Shown: positions 41,307-49,830, counted from the first letter of the stretch. The stretch: 64,000 nt of DNA from AC-32 sp035518635 (GCA_035518635.1 DATIXI010000063.1:1-64000), one strand, 5' to 3'. Made by a program: numbers and translations. The notes: a model not told the origin generated them from the letters alone.

Positions 41307-41908
41307 CCGAGCTCCTCCAGCAGGTCTGCGAGGCGGCCGAGGGCGGCGCGTGTGCGCGTCTTGACGGTTCCGAGCGGGATGCCGAGGTGCTCCGCGACCT
41401 CGGACTGCGAGAACCCGCTCCAGTAGGCGAGCTCGATCACCGCGCGCTGGCTCTCCGGGAGGTCCTCGAGAGCGCGGTGGACGCGCCAGGAGACCCAGTC
41501 CTTCTCTGCCATTTCGTCGGGGCCGGGATCGTCGGACTCCGTCTCGGGGGTCTCGACCGCGGGCTCGTTGCGGGCACGGCCGCGGTCGACGATCGCGTTG
41601 CGCGCGACCGCATAGAGCCACGGGCCCCCGGGGCCGCGCTCGGGCTTGTAGCTCTTGGCCGCGCGCCAGATCGAGGCGAAGGTCTCCTGGACCGCGTCCT
41701 CGGCGCGGCCGCGGTCGCCGAGCCTGCGGAGCGCGAGGCCGAACATGGGTCGAGCGTAGCGCCGGTAGAGGATCTCGAACGCGTCGCCGTCGCCCTCGGC
41801 GGTGAGGCCGATCAGCTCGCCGTCGGACAGGTCGTCGGTCGCCACAGAGCGAATCGTCGCGCGTGGGGCCGGGGCGGGCAAGCGGGCGTCGTCGATCACG
41901 AGTTCCAT
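41303..41908 (-). CDS. ECF-family RNA polymerase sigma factor
   Basis: 201 residues with sigma regions 2 and 4: AFEILYRRYARPMFGLALRRLGDRGRAEDAVQETFASIWRAAKSY (region 2) and LEDLPESQRAVIELAYWSGFSQSEVAEHLGIPLGTVKTRTRAAL (region 4 helix-turn-helix). The linker is short. It belongs to the SigK-like ECF group and is followed by its anti-sigma gene. The GGAGG is very close to the ATG at 41908, so a start some codons downstream is possible. It may control the neighbouring SOD and SDR genes. Confidence 0.9.
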   Translation of the reverse strand: MELVIDDARLPAPAPRATIRSVATDDLSDGELIGLTAEGDGDAFEILYRRYARPMFGLALRRLGDRGRAEDAVQETFASIWRAAKSYKPERGPGGPWLYAVARNAIVDRGRARNEPAVETPETESDDPGPDEMAEKDWVSWRVHRALEDLPESQRAVIELAYWSGFSQSEVAEHLGIPLGTVKTRTRAALGRLADLLEELG

Positions 41909-41918
41909 GCCTCCGTTC

Positions 41919-42578
41919 TTACGGCGGTCGGGGCGGCACGGATTGGAGCAGGCGGCCGCCGTCCACGACGAGGGACACCCCGGTGACGAAGTCGGCGCCC
42001 GCCAGGTACACGACTGCGGCCGCGACGTCCTCAGGGGAGCCGATTCGGCCGAGTAGCGTCTCGGCCGCGCGGCGCTCCTCCTGGCCCTCTTCGACGGCGA
42101 CCGAGCCGGGCGCGACCCCGCAGACGCGAACCTCCGGCGCGAGCGCCCGGGCGAGCACCCGCGTCAGCATCGCCTGGGCCGCCTTGGCGGCGCAGTGGGC
42201 GGCGAAGGACCGCCACGGCTGGTAGGCCGCGACGTCCTCGATCATCACGACGCAGCCCCGTGACTTCCGCAGGTGCGGCGCCGCGGCCTGGGTGACGAAG
42301 AAGCTGCCCTTCGCCGTGGCGCCGAAGGCGGCATCCCAGTGGGCCTCGGTCATGTCCTCCACCGGAACGGGGGCGAAGCCCTCCCCGGCTGCGTTGACGA
42401 GCAGGTCGAGGCCGCCCAGTTCCTCCACGGCACGCGCGACCAGCGAGCGCGCCTCCTCGACCTCCGAGACATCGCCGTCGGCCCTGCCGGCGGCCTTCAC
42501 CGACCAGCGCTCCTGCCGGAGGCGCGCAGCGATCGCCGACCCGACCCGGCCGGTCCCTCCGGTGACGAGGGCCCTCAC
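41919..42578 (-). CDS. SDR-fold oxidoreductase with altered catalytic residues
   Basis: 219 residues. The NAD(P) motif TGGTGRVGSAIAARL, NAAGE and C-terminal VCGVAPGSVAVEEGQ and GSPEDVAAAVVYLAGADFVTGVSLVVDGG are typical of classical SDRs, and the arginine in TGxxxRxG is like pteridine reductases (FolM/PTR1). The usual active-site Ser is not seen (VVMIEDVAAYQPW), and the Tyr of YxxxK is His (HCAAK). The enzyme may be inactive or use another base. Start is GTG at 42578, 3 bases after the SOD stop; it is probably in the same operon. Confidence 0.82.
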   Translation of the reverse strand: MRALVTGGTGRVGSAIAARLRQERWSVKAAGRADGDVSEVEEARSLVARAVEELGGLDLLVNAAGEGFAPVPVEDMTEAHWDAAFGATAKGSFFVTQAAAPHLRKSRGCVVMIEDVAAYQPWRSFAAHCAAKAAQAMLTRVLARALAPEVRVCGVAPGSVAVEEGQEERRAAETLLGRIGSPEDVAAAVVYLAGADFVTGVSLVVDGGRLLQSVPPRPP

Positions 42579-42581
42579 GCG

Positions 42582-43211
42582 CTAGGTGGCGGGCGCGCCC
42601 ACCTCCGCGACCGCGCGGTCGAAGCGCTCCGAGACCGCGTCCCAGTTGACGACGTTCCACCAGGCGGCGAGATAGTCGGGGCGGCGGTTCTGATACTTGA
42701 GGTAGTAAGCGTGCTCCCAGACGTCGATGCCGAGGATCGGCACGTCGTCGTTCAGGATCGGCGAGTCCTGGTTCGGCGTCGAGTAGACCGCGAGGCCGGT
42801 GCCGTCGTGCACGAGCCAGCTCCACCCCGACCCGAAGCGCTTGACTCCCGTGTCGTTCACGAGCTGCGTGAACGCCTCGAACGAGTCGAACGTCGCCGCG
42901 ATCGCCTCGGCGAGGGCTCCGCTCGGCTCGCCTCCGCCGCCCGGGCCCATGATCTCCCAGAACAGCGAGTGGTTCACGTGCCCGCCCGCGTTGTTCCGAA
43001 CGGCAGCCTGCTTGTCCTCGGGAAGCGTTTCCAGGTTCGTGAGCACCTGCTCGACCGGCTTGTCCTGGAGCGGCGTGCCCTCGAGCGCCGCGTTCGCGTT
43101 GTCCACGTAGGCCTGGTGATGCTTGTCGTGGTGGACGCGCATCGTCTGCTCGTCGATGTGCGGCTCGAGCGCGTCGTAGTCGTACGGAAGGGGTGGGACC
43201 TCGAACGCCAT
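42582..43211 (-). CDS. Superoxide dismutase, Fe/Mn family
   Basis: 209 residues. All four metal ligands are found: His in DKHHQAYVDN, His in GGHVNHSLFW, and Asp and His in GIDVWEHAYYL. FEVPPLPYDYDALEPHID is the typical N-terminus, and the spacing fits the Mn/Fe SOD family; the Gly-rich GPGGGGEPSG loop resembles Mn-type enzymes of actinobacteria. ATG at 43211 has AAAGGAG upstream. It heads the SOD-SDR-sigma-anti-sigma run on the minus strand. Confidence 0.95.
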   Translation of the reverse strand: MAFEVPPLPYDYDALEPHIDEQTMRVHHDKHHQAYVDNANAALEGTPLQDKPVEQVLTNLETLPEDKQAAVRNNAGGHVNHSLFWEIMGPGGGGEPSGALAEAIAATFDSFEAFTQLVNDTGVKRFGSGWSWLVHDGTGLAVYSTPNQDSPILNDDVPILGIDVWEHAYYLKYQNRRPDYLAAWWNVVNWDAVSERFDRAVAEVGAPAT

Positions 43212-43318
43212 CTGTGCTCCTTTCTCGGCGTGTGGGCCTTCGAGGCTACCGCCTTTGGGCCGCGCTCCGCGGGATATGCTCAGCCGTCCAGGCGTTGGTG
43301 TCGTCGAAAGGAGTCGCA

Positions 43319-43939
43319 GTGGCAACGCTGGCCTTCAATCACGAGGAGATCACGGCCCGCGCGCTGAAGCCGGCGTTGCTCGAGCTCGACGGCATCTCTC
43401 GGGAGACGATCGAGGCGCACTACAAGCTCTACGAGGGCTACGTCAACAAGCGCAACGAGATCATGGGCAGGCTCGCGGAGATCGACCTCTCCGCCGCGAA
43501 CCAGGTGTACTCGGAGGTGCGTGCGCTGAAGGTCGACCTCAGCTTCGCGATCGGTGGGATCAAGAACCACGAGATCTACTTCGAGCACCTCGGCGGCGGC
43601 GGCGGCGACCCGGACGGCGCGATCAAGAGCCTGCTCATCCGGGACTTCGGCTCCGTCGCCGACTGGCGGGCCGACCTCAAGGCGACGGGGATGGCCGGGC
43701 GCGGCTGGGCGTGGACGGCCTACGACTGGGACGAGGGACGGCTGTTCAACTACGTCGGCGACGCGCAGAACACGTTCCCGGTGTGGAACGCGACGCCGCT
43801 CGTGGCGCTCGACGTGTACGAGCACGCCTACTTCATCGACTACCGCACCGACCGGGCCTCCTACATCGACGCCTTCTTCGACAACCTCGACTGGGACACG
43901 GTCAACGACTGGGTGGGCGGCTACCGGATCACCGTGTGA
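43319..43939 (+). CDS. Second superoxide dismutase-like protein (Fe/Mn family)
   Basis: 206 residues. Metal ligands are seen in EAHYKLYEGYV (His), KNHEIYFEHLGG (His) and VALDVYEHAYFIDY (Asp, His), so the active site looks complete, but sequence elsewhere is remote from the SOD on the other strand. It resembles the archaeal-type/cambialistic branch. GTG at 43319 has AAAGGAG 6 bases upstream and TATGCT at 43275-43280 as a possible -10 box. It is divergent from the first SOD over a 107-base gap. Confidence 0.85.
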   Translation: MATLAFNHEEITARALKPALLELDGISRETIEAHYKLYEGYVNKRNEIMGRLAEIDLSAANQVYSEVRALKVDLSFAIGGIKNHEIYFEHLGGGGGDPDGAIKSLLIRDFGSVADWRADLKATGMAGRGWAWTAYDWDEGRLFNYVGDAQNTFPVWNATPLVALDVYEHAYFIDYRTDRASYIDAFFDNLDWDTVNDWVGGYRITV

Positions 43940-43946
43940 CGACCCT

Positions 43947-44564
43947 CTGACCACCGCGCTCTTCGCACTCTTCGGCTATCTCGCCGGGAGCATTCCCAGC
44001 GGCTACTGGCTGGTGCGGGCGTTCCGCGGCGAGGACATCCGGACGGTCGGCAGTGGCAACATCGGGGCGAGCAACGTCTGGCGCGTCTACGGGCGCTGGC
44101 TCGGCGCGCCCGTGATCGCGCTCGACATGGCCAAGGGGTTCGTCCCCGCCTTCCTCGCGACGGTCTACGTCGGGTCGCTGGCCGGGGTGATCGCGGGAGC
44201 CGCCGCGATGCTCGGGCACTGGCGCCCGATCTTCCTCCGGTTCGAGCGGGGCGGGAAGATGGTCGCGACGTCGACCGGCGCGCTGTTGGGTGTCGCACCG
44301 CTGCTCGGCGCGATCGCGGTCGTGGTCTGGGCGGTCGTCTTCTTCGCGTTCCGCTACGCGTCGCTCGCGTCCATCGTCACGGCGATCTGCTTGCCGATCG
44401 CCGCCATCGCGCTCGGCGAGCCCTGGCCGGTGATCGTGTTCGTGACGCTCGCAGGGCTTGCGGTGCTGATCCTCCATCGCGCGAACATCGGTCGCCTGCG
44501 CGCGGGGACGGAGAAGCGCTTCGAGTTCCGCCGCGGGGCCCAGCCGGCGTCGCTCAAGCGCTAG
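43947..44564 (+). CDS. plsY: Glycerol-3-phosphate acyltransferase PlsY
   Basis: 205 residues, seven hydrophobic segments, normal length. The three PlsY motifs are visible: GSGNIGASNVWRVYG, ALDMAKGFVPAF and GHWRPIFLRFERGGKMVATSTG. PlsY transfers acyl from acyl phosphate to glycerol-3-phosphate, the first step of phospholipid synthesis. No ATG, GTG or TTG lies in frame between the SOD stop and the first helix; CTG at 43947 gives the canonical N-terminus LTTALFALFGYLAGSIPSG. The 3' end overlaps folE2 by 11 bases. Confidence 0.88.
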   Translation: MTTALFALFGYLAGSIPSGYWLVRAFRGEDIRTVGSGNIGASNVWRVYGRWLGAPVIALDMAKGFVPAFLATVYVGSLAGVIAGAAAMLGHWRPIFLRFERGGKMVATSTGALLGVAPLLGAIAVVVWAVVFFAFRYASLASIVTAICLPIAAIALGEPWPVIVFVTLAGLAVLILHRANIGRLRAGTEKRFEFRRGAQPASLKR

Positions 44565-45534
44565 CTGCGAGCCACTCGCGGAGCTCGGTGTGGCGCTCGG
44601 CCGGCTTGCCGCCGTCCAGCTCCTGCCGCAGCTCGTATGCGGTTCCGTAGCGCTCCGCGATCACGTCGTGCGAGTGGATCGTCTCGAGGTTCACCTGTCG
44701 CGAGAAGAGGAAGTCGCCGTCGGCGAGCCCAGGGTAGGCGGCGAGCGCGTCGCGCAGCGAGATCCGCACCGAGTCCTCGACGAACCGCGGCTGCAGGTGC
44801 GCGTGCTCGACCACGAACAACTCGTCCGGCCGCTTCAGCAGCTCGTAGACGGGCGAGCTCATCGAGCCCTCGACGATCCGCACGAGCTCCTCGGCGTTCA
44901 CCGGGGTGTCGGTCCCGACGAACAGCGTCCCGCGGCCGCGCTGGTTGTGGGTCGCGAGCGGCACGAGCTCCAAGATCCGCTCGACGTCGAGCTCGTCGAA
45001 GCCGGCCTCGCCGAGCCGGTCGGCCGCGCGCTCGCGCACGAGCCCCTGCGCGCACGGGCACGCGTTGATGCCGTTCGCCTCGACGCCGATCAGCCGCCTT
45101 GTGCCCTCGGCGGAGGCGGCCGCCAGGCCGATCAACGAGACCATCTCCTGGGTCGGCAGGCCGGTGACCGGCGTCCGCCGCTCGAGCGGGTAGCGGGCCA
45201 GGATCCGCACCTCGGCGCGCAGGGCGCGCTGTCGTTCGACGATGTGCGCCGCAATGTGCTCCGCCAGGAGCTCGACGAGCAGCGCCTCGCCGATCACGAC
45301 CTCCTCGATCGCCTCCTCGAAGAGCTCCGGGAAGCGCGACATGTGGACGCCCTTGCGCGCGGGCTCGAGGTCGACGGTGCAGTCGATCTCGGCCGCGATC
45401 AGCTTCTCGCTGCCTCCGTAGCGGATGCGGATCGCCTTCTGGACGCCGCCGACGCCGGTCCGCGACAGCGCGAGCGGCACCTCCGACGGCGAGGCCTGGA
45501 GATCGTGTGTGAGAAGCTGGCCCCAGTCGCGCAT
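44554..45534 (-). CDS. folE2: GTP cyclohydrolase FolE2 (MptA-type)
   Basis: 326 residues. FolE2/COG1469 landmarks are present: LSRTGVGGVQKAIRI, AEIDCTVDLEPARKGVHMSRFPEL, NGINACPCAQGLVRE with the metal Cys and YPLERRTPVTGLPTQEM. It forms dihydroneopterin triphosphate or its cyclic phosphate for folate-type cofactors with a metal other than obligate zinc. ATG at 45534 follows TAGCGT (minus strand, 45543-45548) by 8 bases, so the transcript is likely leaderless. It shares the CATG start with the divergent kinase-like gene. Confidence 0.9.
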   Translation of the reverse strand: MRDWGQLLTHDLQASPSEVPLALSRTGVGGVQKAIRIRYGGSEKLIAAEIDCTVDLEPARKGVHMSRFPELFEEAIEEVVIGEALLVELLAEHIAAHIVERQRALRAEVRILARYPLERRTPVTGLPTQEMVSLIGLAAASAEGTRRLIGVEANGINACPCAQGLVRERAADRLGEAGFDELDVERILELVPLATHNQRGRGTLFVGTDTPVNAEELVRIVEGSMSSPVYELLKRPDELFVVEHAHLQPRFVEDSVRISLRDALAAYPGLADGDFLFSRQVNLETIHSHDVIAERYGTAYELRQELDGGKPAERHTELREWLAASA

Positions 45535-46141
45535 GGCCGACAACGCTACCAATGTGACCCACGAAGACCAGTTCTCGCGCCTGGTGCTGCTCGCGTGCCA
45601 CGATCTGCGCACGCCGCTCGCGACCGTGCACGGGTTCGCGCAGACGCTTGCGCGGCAGGGCGAGCTCGAGGAGCCCGCGGCCCGTTACCTGGAGATGATC
45701 AACTCCGCGTCCGACCAGATCGCCGACCTCGTGGAGGAGCTCGCGCTCGGCGCGCGGATCGAGGCGGGCCGCTACGACCCGGTCCGCAACGAGCGGGACA
45801 CGCTCGAGCTCGCGCACGCGGTCGCGGGGAGGCTCGGGGAGGAGCGGGTCGTCGTCTACGGCGAGGGTGCCGAGGTCGAGATCGACTCGGACGCGACCGA
45901 GCGGGCGCTCGCGGCGCTCGCGAGGTGTGCGCTCCGTCACGGCGGGCTCGAGGAGGTTCGGCTGAGCGTGCAGGGTGACGAGCTCGAGCTCTCCCCGATC
46001 ACGTCCGCCTCGGCTCCCGTCGTCCTCGGGACCGACCTGCGCGACCTCGGGGCGGCGATCGCAGTCCGGCTGCTCACGGCGCAGGGTGGCTCGGTGGAGC
46101 TGGACGGCGAGGCGCTCAGGATCCGCCCGACGGGGCCGTGA
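45533..46141 (+). CDS. Degenerate histidine-kinase-like protein
   Basis: 202 residues. HisKA is clear: LVLLACHDLRTPLATVHGFAQTLARQGEL...YLEMINSASDQIADLVEELAL, with the H-box His. The part that should be the ATP-binding domain is short: ERALAALARCALRHGG occupies the N-box but the Asn is Cys/Arg, and no G1 or G2 box is seen, although GTDLRDLGAAIAVRLLTAQGG imitates a G2 helix. It may be a phosphotransfer or binding protein without kinase activity. No sensor domain or membrane helix precedes it. ATG at 45533 is divergent to folE2. Confidence 0.75.
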   Translation: MADNATNVTHEDQFSRLVLLACHDLRTPLATVHGFAQTLARQGELEEPAARYLEMINSASDQIADLVEELALGARIEAGRYDPVRNERDTLELAHAVAGRLGEERVVVYGEGAEVEIDSDATERALAALARCALRHGGLEEVRLSVQGDELELSPITSASAPVVLGTDLRDLGAAIAVRLLTAQGGSVELDGEALRIRPTGP

Positions 46142-47214
46142 CGGGCGTCGAGCCGGTCAACGTCGCGGAGTACGAAGAGGCGGCCCGCGCGCGGCTCGAC
46201 CCCGGCGCCTACGCGTACTTCGCGGGCGGCGCGGGCGACGAGCAGACGCTCCAGGCCAACAGGGCCGCCTACGCGGGGTGGGAGCTGCGGCCGCGCGTGC
46301 TCGTCGACGTGAGCGAGGTCTCGACCGCGACGACCGTCCTCGGAACCGAGGTCTCGATGCCGCTGCTCGTCGCGCCCACGGCCTTCCAGCGGCTGGCCGA
46401 CCCGGAGGGCGAGTGCGCGACCGCACGGGCCGCGGCTTCCGCTGGGACCTTGATGTGCGTCTCGACGCTCGCGAGCGTGACGCCCGCCGAGCTCGCGGCT
46501 GCCGCGCCGGGCGCACCGCAGTGGTTCCAGCTCTACTGGTCGCCGGACCGCGGCTTCACCGGGGAGCTCGTGTCCGCGGTCGTCGAGGCCGGTTTCCGCG
46601 CGCTCGTGCTGACCGTCGACCTCCCGGTCGCGGGCCGGCGCGAGCGCGACATCCGCGAAGCGTTCGCGCTCCCCGACGACCTCCCGACCCCGAACCTCCC
46701 CGCCTCGCTCAGGCGCGTCGACTTCCACACCGCGCTCCAGGAGAGCGTGGACGCGTCGCTGACCTGGGACGACCTCGAATGGCTGCGTTCGCGCTGCCCG
46801 CTGCCGCTCGTGATCAAGGGCGTGCAGACCGCGGAGGACGCGCTGCTCGCGGCGGAGAACGGCGCGGACGGGGTCGTCGTCTCCAACCACGGAGGGCGGC
46901 AGCTCGACGGCGTTCCGGCCTCGCTCGAGCTCCTCCCGGAGGTGGTCGAGATGGTCGGGGACCGTGTGGAGGTGCTGATGGACGGAGGCATCAGGCGGGG
47001 GATCGACGTGCTGAAGGCGCTTGCCCTCGGCGCCCGGGCCGTCCTGGCCGGCCGCGCGGTGATCTGGGGGCTCGCGGCGGGCGGCGAGGCGGGGGCGGCC
47101 CGGGTGCTCGAGCTGCTCCGCGTGGAGATCGAGCTCGGGCTGAAGCTGCTCGGCGCGCAGAGCCCCGCCGCGGTCACGCGTGCCCACGTTCGGCGCGCGG
47201 GGCCGTCCGTATGA
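46138..47214 (+). CDS. FMN-dependent alpha-hydroxy-acid oxidase
   Basis: 358 residues, TIM-barrel of the glycolate/lactate oxidase family. Visible landmarks: FAGGAGDEQTLQANRAAY near the N-terminus, LLVAPTAFQRLADPEGE, LVLTVDLPVAGRRERDIR, the FMN Lys in LVIKGVQTAEDA and the catalytic His with its Arg in VVSNHGGRQLDGVPAS. It oxidises a 2-hydroxy acid such as lactate or glycolate and produces peroxide or donates electrons; the residue set does not fix which. GTG start overlaps the previous stop (GTGA). Confidence 0.92.
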   Translation: MTGVEPVNVAEYEEAARARLDPGAYAYFAGGAGDEQTLQANRAAYAGWELRPRVLVDVSEVSTATTVLGTEVSMPLLVAPTAFQRLADPEGECATARAAASAGTLMCVSTLASVTPAELAAAAPGAPQWFQLYWSPDRGFTGELVSAVVEAGFRALVLTVDLPVAGRRERDIREAFALPDDLPTPNLPASLRRVDFHTALQESVDASLTWDDLEWLRSRCPLPLVIKGVQTAEDALLAAENGADGVVVSNHGGRQLDGVPASLELLPEVVEMVGDRVEVLMDGGIRRGIDVLKALALGARAVLAGRAVIWGLAAGGEAGAARVLELLRVEIELGLKLLGAQSPAAVTRAHVRRAGPSV

Positions 47215-47215
47215 T
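47210..47215 (+). promoter_or_regulatory. -10 box TATGAT near the hydrolase start
   Basis: TATGAT ends 7 bases before the GTG at 47223. If used, it would give the hydrolase gene its own leaderless transcript, separate from read-through from the oxidase gene. Confidence 0.4.
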
Positions 47216-48101
47216 CCCGGCCGTGGAACGGGAAGGAACCGCGAAGGCGCGGGACGGCCGGACGCTCGCGTTCGTCGAGCGCGGCTCGGCGGACGGCGCG
47301 CCCGTCATCGCGTGCCACGGCACTCCCGGTAGCCGGCTCTCGCGTCACCCAGACCCCGGGCTGTACGAGCGGCACGGCGTCCGTATGGTCGCCTACGACC
47401 GCCCCGGGTACGGGCGTTCCGACCCGCACATCGGCCGCTCGGTGGCCGACGCGGCCGCCGACATCGAGGCGATCGCGGATTCGCTCGGCTTCGAGCGGTT
47501 CGCGGTCACCGGCGGGTCGGGCGGGGCGCCGCACGCGCTCGCCTGCGGAGCCCTGCTCGGCGACCGGGTGGTTCGCGTGGGCGCGCTGGTGACGCCGGCG
47601 CCTTCGGACACGGACGACTTCGACTTCCTCGACGGCCAAGCCGACCTGAACGTGCGGGAGTTCAACGCGGCGCTGGCGGGACGCGAGTCGATCGAGGCCT
47701 TCCTCCAGCCCTACGTCGACGAGTTCCACCGCGACCCGGACGCCGTGTTCGACGCGATCCTGTCCGAGCTGCCCGCGGTCGATCAGGAGATCGGCCGTCG
47801 CGAAGAGGTCCGCACAGCGATGCTCGACTCGTTCGTCGAGGCCGCCCGGCAGGGCGTGCGCGGCTGGGCCGACGACGACCTCGTGTTCTGCAAGCCGTGG
47901 GGGTTCGACCTGGAGGACGTCACGGCCGAGGTCGCGCTCTGGCAGGGAGAGCTGGACGTGCTCGCGCCGCGCAGCCACGGCGAGTACGTGGCGAGCCGGC
48001 TGCCGAGCGCCCGCTTCGAGGTGCTCGAGGGCGCCGGCCACTTTCTCGTCGACGAGTGGGACGTCGTGCTCGACTGGCTCGTCGGCGCGCCGGTCGCCTA
48101 G
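47211..48101 (+). CDS. Alpha/beta-fold hydrolase
   Basis: 296 residues. HGTPGSRLSRHPDPG gives the oxyanion loop; the nucleophile elbow is GGSGGAPHA and the final His is in GAGHFLVDEWD; an Asp in WQGELDVLAP completes the triad. It is related to haloalkane dehalogenase-like/proline-iminopeptidase-type hydrolases, with unknown substrate. ATG at 47211 overlaps the preceding stop codon (ATGA); alternatively GTG at 47223 could be leaderless, 7 bases after TATGAT (47210-47215). The 3' end overlaps the Fpg gene by 4 bases. Confidence 0.88.
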   Translation: MIPAVEREGTAKARDGRTLAFVERGSADGAPVIACHGTPGSRLSRHPDPGLYERHGVRMVAYDRPGYGRSDPHIGRSVADAAADIEAIADSLGFERFAVTGGSGGAPHALACGALLGDRVVRVGALVTPAPSDTDDFDFLDGQADLNVREFNAALAGRESIEAFLQPYVDEFHRDPDAVFDAILSELPAVDQEIGRREEVRTAMLDSFVEAARQGVRGWADDDLVFCKPWGFDLEDVTAEVALWQGELDVLAPRSHGEYVASRLPSARFEVLEGAGHFLVDEWDVVLDWLVGAPVA

Positions 48102-48925
48102 CGGAGCAGCCGCGAGAGCCGCCGGTCCTTGAGCACGCGGCCGCCGGTCTGGCACTCGGGGCAGTAGTAGATCGTGTGCTCCTCGAAGTCGACACGCGCG
48201 ATTGGCGTGCCGCAGACGTAGCAGGGCTCGCCCAGCCGGTCGTGGACGCGGTAGGCCCTCGCGTCCTTCGCGCCGCGCTCGCGCAGCTCGAGCCCGCGCA
48301 GCAGCTCGGACTCGATCGCATCCGCGAGGGTTCGGACCTGTCCGGTGGACAGTCCCCCGGATACGGCGAATGGAGACACTTGCGCTTTGTGGAGGATCTC
48401 GTTTGCCCAGGCGCGTCCGATGCCCGCGACGACCCGCTGGTCGCGCAGGAGCGAGTGCAGGCGGCGCTGGTCGCGGCTCAGGATCTCCGCGAGCCGTTTC
48501 TCGCCGAGGCCGAGCGCGTCCGGGCCCAGGTGCGCGAGCTCCGTCTCGGCGGCCTCCGGGGTCAGTAGCCAGACGCCCGCGCGCTTCTTCGCTCCGGCCT
48601 CCGTGAGCACGAGCTGCCCGCCGGCCTGGAAGCCCAGCCGGAACGCCGGCGCCTTCGGACCTTTCTCCCCGGGCGCGAGGTACCGCAGGCGGCCCCTCGT
48701 CATCTGGTGCACGAGCAGGACGAGGTCGCCGTCGTCGGTTGGCAGCAGGAGCCGCTTTCCGCGCCGTTCCGCGCCAGCCAGCCGCCGCCCCTCGAGCACG
48801 GCGAGCGGCGGGTCGAACGTCTTCAGCGTCGCCACGTGCGCCGGCCCCGCGTGTTCGATCGGGAACGCGCGGACGGGCTCGTCGAGCGCCCGTCGCAGCG
48901 CCTCTACTTCGGGAAGTTCAGGCAC
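48098..48925 (-). CDS. Formamidopyrimidine-DNA glycosylase family (Fpg/Nei)
   Basis: 275 residues. The N-terminus PELPEVEALRRAL contains the catalytic Pro and Glu; RRGKRLLL holds the conserved Lys; IGRAWANEILHKAQVSP is the helix-two-turn-helix. The C-terminal zinc finger CYVCG...YYCPECQTGGRVLKDRRL is complete. It excises oxidised bases. The altered GIGRAW (usual GIGNIY) points to one of the Fpg/Nei side groups found in actinobacteria. Start GTG at 48925, back-to-back with the asparaginase promoter. Confidence 0.9.
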   Translation of the reverse strand: MPELPEVEALRRALDEPVRAFPIEHAGPAHVATLKTFDPPLAVLEGRRLAGAERRGKRLLLPTDDGDLVLLVHQMTRGRLRYLAPGEKGPKAPAFRLGFQAGGQLVLTEAGAKKRAGVWLLTPEAAETELAHLGPDALGLGEKRLAEILSRDQRRLHSLLRDQRVVAGIGRAWANEILHKAQVSPFAVSGGLSTGQVRTLADAIESELLRGLELRERGAKDARAYRVHDRLGEPCYVCGTPIARVDFEEHTIYYCPECQTGGRVLKDRRLSRLLR

Positions 48926-48926
48926 G

Positions 48927-48932
48927 TAGGCT
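48927..48932 (+). promoter_or_regulatory. -10 box for a leaderless start
   Basis: TAGGCT ends 7 bases before the asparaginase ATG at 48940. No ribosome-binding site is present in the gap. Confidence 0.4.
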
Positions 48933-48939
48933 CCCGGCC

Positions 48940-49821
48940 ATGGCGGAGCCGCTCAGCGTAGCCGTCAGGCGCGGGGAGATCGTCGAGTCCGTGCACCGCG
49001 TCCACGCGGTCGCAGTTCGCGACGGCGCGGTCGTCGCCGAGGCGGGAGACCCGGCGCTCCCGGCCTCACTCCGCTCCTCGGCGAAGCCGATCCAGGCGCT
49101 TCCGCTCGCGCGCGCGAGAGACGACCTGACGACCGACGATCTCGCTATCTCCGCCGCCTCGCACTTCGGCACGCCCATGCACGTCGAGGCGGTTCGCGCC
49201 CTGCTGCGCAAGACCCGCGGGAGCGAGGACGAGCTCGAGTGCGGCCTGCAGCCGGGGCGCCCGCCGGAGCCCGTTTACCACAACTGCTCGGGCAAGCACG
49301 CGGCGATGATCGCCGTCTGCCGCGCGCGAGGCTGGCCCGTCGCGGGCTACTTCCGGGCCGACCATCCGCTGCAGCTCGAGATCGCCGGCCTGATGGCGGA
49401 TACCGCTGCGACAGCTGACATCGCCACGGGTATCGACGGCTGCGGGGTGCCGTGCTTCGCCGTCCCGCTCGAGCGCGCGGCCTTCGCGTTCTCCCGCCTC
49501 CCAGGCCTGGACGGAGGCGACAGGATCGCGGCCGCGATGCGCGCCAGGCCCGATCTCGTGGGCGGCGACGGTGGGACCGACACCGAGTTGATGCGACTCC
49601 TCCCGGGCTGGATCGCCAAGGGCGGCGCGGAGGGGCTGATGTGCGCCGCGTCGCCGGATGGAATCGGCCTCGCGGTCAAGGTGGCCGACGGCAACTCACG
49701 TGCCATTCGCCCCGCGTTGGCCGCGTTCGGCGAGGCGCTCGGACTCGACCTTGCCCCGTTCGCCCAGGTTCCGCTGGAGAACAGCCACGGAGAGCCTGCG
49801 GCGAACCTCGCAAAGATGTAA
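48940..49821 (+). CDS. Asparaginase (Asparaginase_II family)
   Basis: 293 residues of the PF06089-type asparaginase II family, which is not related to EcA-type asparaginases. Landmarks: SVRRGEIVESVHRVHAVAV, SSAKPIQALPL, SASHFGTPMHV, the central HNCSGKHAAMIAVC and GIDGCGVPCFAVPL, and AKGGAEGLMCA. It converts asparagine to aspartate and ammonia by family assignment; the mechanism is not well documented. A leaderless start is likely. The next gene is a sigma factor. Confidence 0.88.
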   Translation: MAEPLSVAVRRGEIVESVHRVHAVAVRDGAVVAEAGDPALPASLRSSAKPIQALPLARARDDLTTDDLAISAASHFGTPMHVEAVRALLRKTRGSEDELECGLQPGRPPEPVYHNCSGKHAAMIAVCRARGWPVAGYFRADHPLQLEIAGLMADTAATADIATGIDGCGVPCFAVPLERAAFAFSRLPGLDGGDRIAAAMRARPDLVGGDGGTDTELMRLLPGWIAKGGAEGLMCAASPDGIGLAVKVADGNSRAIRPALAAFGEALGLDLAPFAQVPLENSHGEPAANLAKM

Positions 49822-49830
49822 AGAAAATTG

